This document shows, in pieces, positions 62,812-64,000 of a stretch of DNA of 64,000 nt. The translations under genes were made by a program, and so were the position numbers. The notes under the pieces were generated by a model that worked only from the letters and a program-made list of their open reading frames with translations, was not told the DNA's origin and searched no databases. Source of the DNA: Fictibacillus halophilus (GTDB lineage Bacteria; Bacillota; Bacilli; Bacillales; Fictibacillaceae). The DNA is taken from positions 1,922,001 to 1,986,000 of the forward strand of contig NZ_JAEACF010000001.1 of NCBI RefSeq assembly GCF_016401385.1. The letters run 5' to 3'. How positions within the stretch are numbered: the stretch's first letter is position 1; each line of letters opens with the position of its first letter.

Positions 62812-64000
62812 TTACTTCTCTAATACAGCTTCTGCAATGTTTACAGCATGATCCCCTATTCTTTCAAGGTTACTGACAATATCTACGAACACAATACCCG
62901 CATTACCTTCGCATTGTCCCTCGTTCATACGCATAATGTGTTGTTTTCGAAGAGTTCGTTCCATTTTATCAATTTTGTCTTCCAATCCAAGTACTTCTTT
63001 GGCTAGTTCAATGTTTTCCACTTCTAATGCCTTTACAGATTTATCTACTGTTGAGAGGGTTAATTCGAACATTGCATTAAGATCTTGTTTTGCGGTATCT
63101 GTTAAACGTACATTATTTCTTATCAAATAATCTACTAGTTCAATTATATTCTCCATGTGGTCTCCAATTCTTTCAATATCACGAGTTGTATCTAGCAGCA
63201 TTGAATGTTCGTTGGATTCTTGTGGAGTTAACGGATGGGCAGATAGTTTTACAAGATAAGAAGTAATCTGACGATCAAGATTATTTATAGCTTCCTCGTA
63301 TTGTAGAGCTCTTGCAGATGTCTTTTTATCCATTTGGTTTAAATAATGTACGGCTTGATTCAAGCCTTCTTGTGAATAACTTGCCATACGGATGATTTCT
63401 TTCTTGGCTTGTTGTATAGCAAGAGTTGGTGACGTAGCTAAGACAATCTCATCCAAATGCTTTGCCTTGAATTCAATAAAATTATCTTCACCCTTTATTA
63501 ATTTTGTCACCAAAAGAGCTAAAGCACCTATAAACCAAAATTGAATGAACACGTTCGTTATGTTAAATGTTCCGTGTGCAAATGCAATTTGCATAGCTGG
63601 TTCTAACTTAAGCTTCCCAGCCAAAAATTCAATATAGGTTTGAAACGGAACTAATAGAATCATAAATATTATTGTACCCAAAACATTAAAGATAACGTGC
63701 GTTAATGCTGCACGTCGAGCGGCAACAGTGGTTCCTATAGCCGCTAAAATAGCAGTAATTGTGGTACCAATATTGTCTCCGAATAAGACTGGTAGGGCTG
63801 CATTCAAACTAATTAAATTTTGAGAATACAATTCTTGGAGAATGCCGATCGTTGCACTTGAAGATTGAATAATTAGGGTAAACAAGGTACCAAACACTAC
63901 ACCGAGGATCGGGTTATCACCCATTGTTAACATTAGCTCTTCAAATGCTCCCGAATTGCTTAACGGCTGCATTCCTTCACCCATAAGTCTTAATCCTAGG
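62812..64000 (-). CDS. Na/Pi cotransporter family protein with PhoU domain (partial)
   Basis: At least 396 residues; the frame stays open to the window edge (LGLRLM before MGEGMQPLSNSG), so the N-terminus is missing. The QSSS motif in FTLIIQSSSATIGI and a second inverted half NIGTTITAILAAIGTT define NptA-type sodium-phosphate carriers. The C-terminal half is a PhoU-like helical domain with TTRDIERIGDHMENI and VDIVSNLERIGDHAVNIAEA. It resembles B. subtilis YqeW. It is a second phosphate transport route beside pst. Confidence 0.93.
   Translation of the reverse strand, partial: LGLRLMGEGMQPLSNSGAFEELMLTMGDNPILGVVFGTLFTLIIQSSSATIGILQELYSQNLISLNAALPVLFGDNIGTTITAILAAIGTTVAARRAALTHVIFNVLGTIIFMILLVPFQTYIEFLAGKLKLEPAMQIAFAHGTFNITNVFIQFWFIGALALLVTKLIKGEDNFIEFKAKHLDEIVLATSPTLAIQQAKKEIIRMASYSQEGLNQAVHYLNQMDKKTSARALQYEEAINNLDRQITSYLVKLSAHPLTPQESNEHSMLLDTTRDIERIGDHMENIIELVDYLIRNNVRLTDTAKQDLNAMFELTLSTVDKSVKALEVENIELAKEVLGLEDKIDKMERTLRKQHIMRMNEGQCEGNAGIVFVDIVSNLERIGDHAVNIAEAVLEK

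Overview
The window is low-to-moderate GC Firmicute DNA. It is almost certainly from an endospore-forming Bacillaceae chromosome: it carries spoIIIA genes, spore photoproduct lyase, a SpoVAF-like germination protein, the comG competence operon, mgsR, glcK, pstSCAB and a sodA-yqgE-pbpA neighbourhood in an order close to the Bacillus subtilis yqh-yqg region. The genus cannot be fixed from the sequence. A Fictibacillus-like or related lineage is plausible, because several genes are absent from or added to the B. subtilis arrangement. Nearly all genes lie on the minus strand, and TTG or GTG starts are frequent.

Layout. 1-2.9 kb: spoIIIAA-AE (AE cut by the window edge) behind a sigma-E-type promoter. 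3.4-5.6 kb: efp, a Xaa-Pro peptidase and aroQ. 5.6-8.7 kb: yqhR, yqhQ, yqhP and yqhO. 9-10.5 kb: mntR and splB. 10.6-14.3 kb: a coenzyme-B12-dependent ribonucleotide reductase gene (nrdJ) split by a group I intron that carries an HNH endonuclease gene. 14.7-20.3 kb: lipM, yqhL and the glycine cleavage operon gcvT-gcvPA-gcvPB behind a tandem glycine riboswitch. 20.4-22.9 kb: yqhH and yqhG. 22.9-27.6 kb: comGA-GG with aroK and yqzE at the end. 27.7-34.5 kb: tRNA-Gln, mgsR, yqgY-like, a MidA-like methyltransferase, yqgX, yqgW, yqgT and yqgS. 35-39 kb: yqgQ-glcK, a solitary SpoVAF-like gene and an M42 peptidase. 39.8-43 kb: yqgN, DUF92, mobA, an overlooked 58-residue gene, a HAD phosphatase and rpmG. 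43.1-51 kb: a four-gene glucan-related operon. 51.3-56.7 kb: two small genes, then pstSCAB-phoU under a PhoP box. 56.7-62.7 kb: pbpA, yqgE, sodA, six tRNA genes and yqgC. The window ends inside a Na/Pi cotransporter gene.

How genes work together. Glycine cleavage is linked to lipoylation: gcv genes, the octanoyltransferase LipM and a glycine riboswitch lie side by side. Phosphate uptake is represented twice, by Pst with PhoU and by a NptA-type carrier. The comG operon encodes the competence pseudopilus.

The least ordinary parts are four. (1) The nrdJ group I intron: its endonuclease ORF sits in the P1 loop and its last codons also form the internal guide sequence and the P2 helix. (2) The operon DUF4912 / GH57-GT4 fusion / nucleotidyltransferase with a degenerate phosphohexomutase domain / GH15, which looks like a non-classical alpha-glucan pathway. 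(3) Two intergenic arrays with different core sequences but the same exact 21-nt period. (4) Several coding/terminator overlaps.
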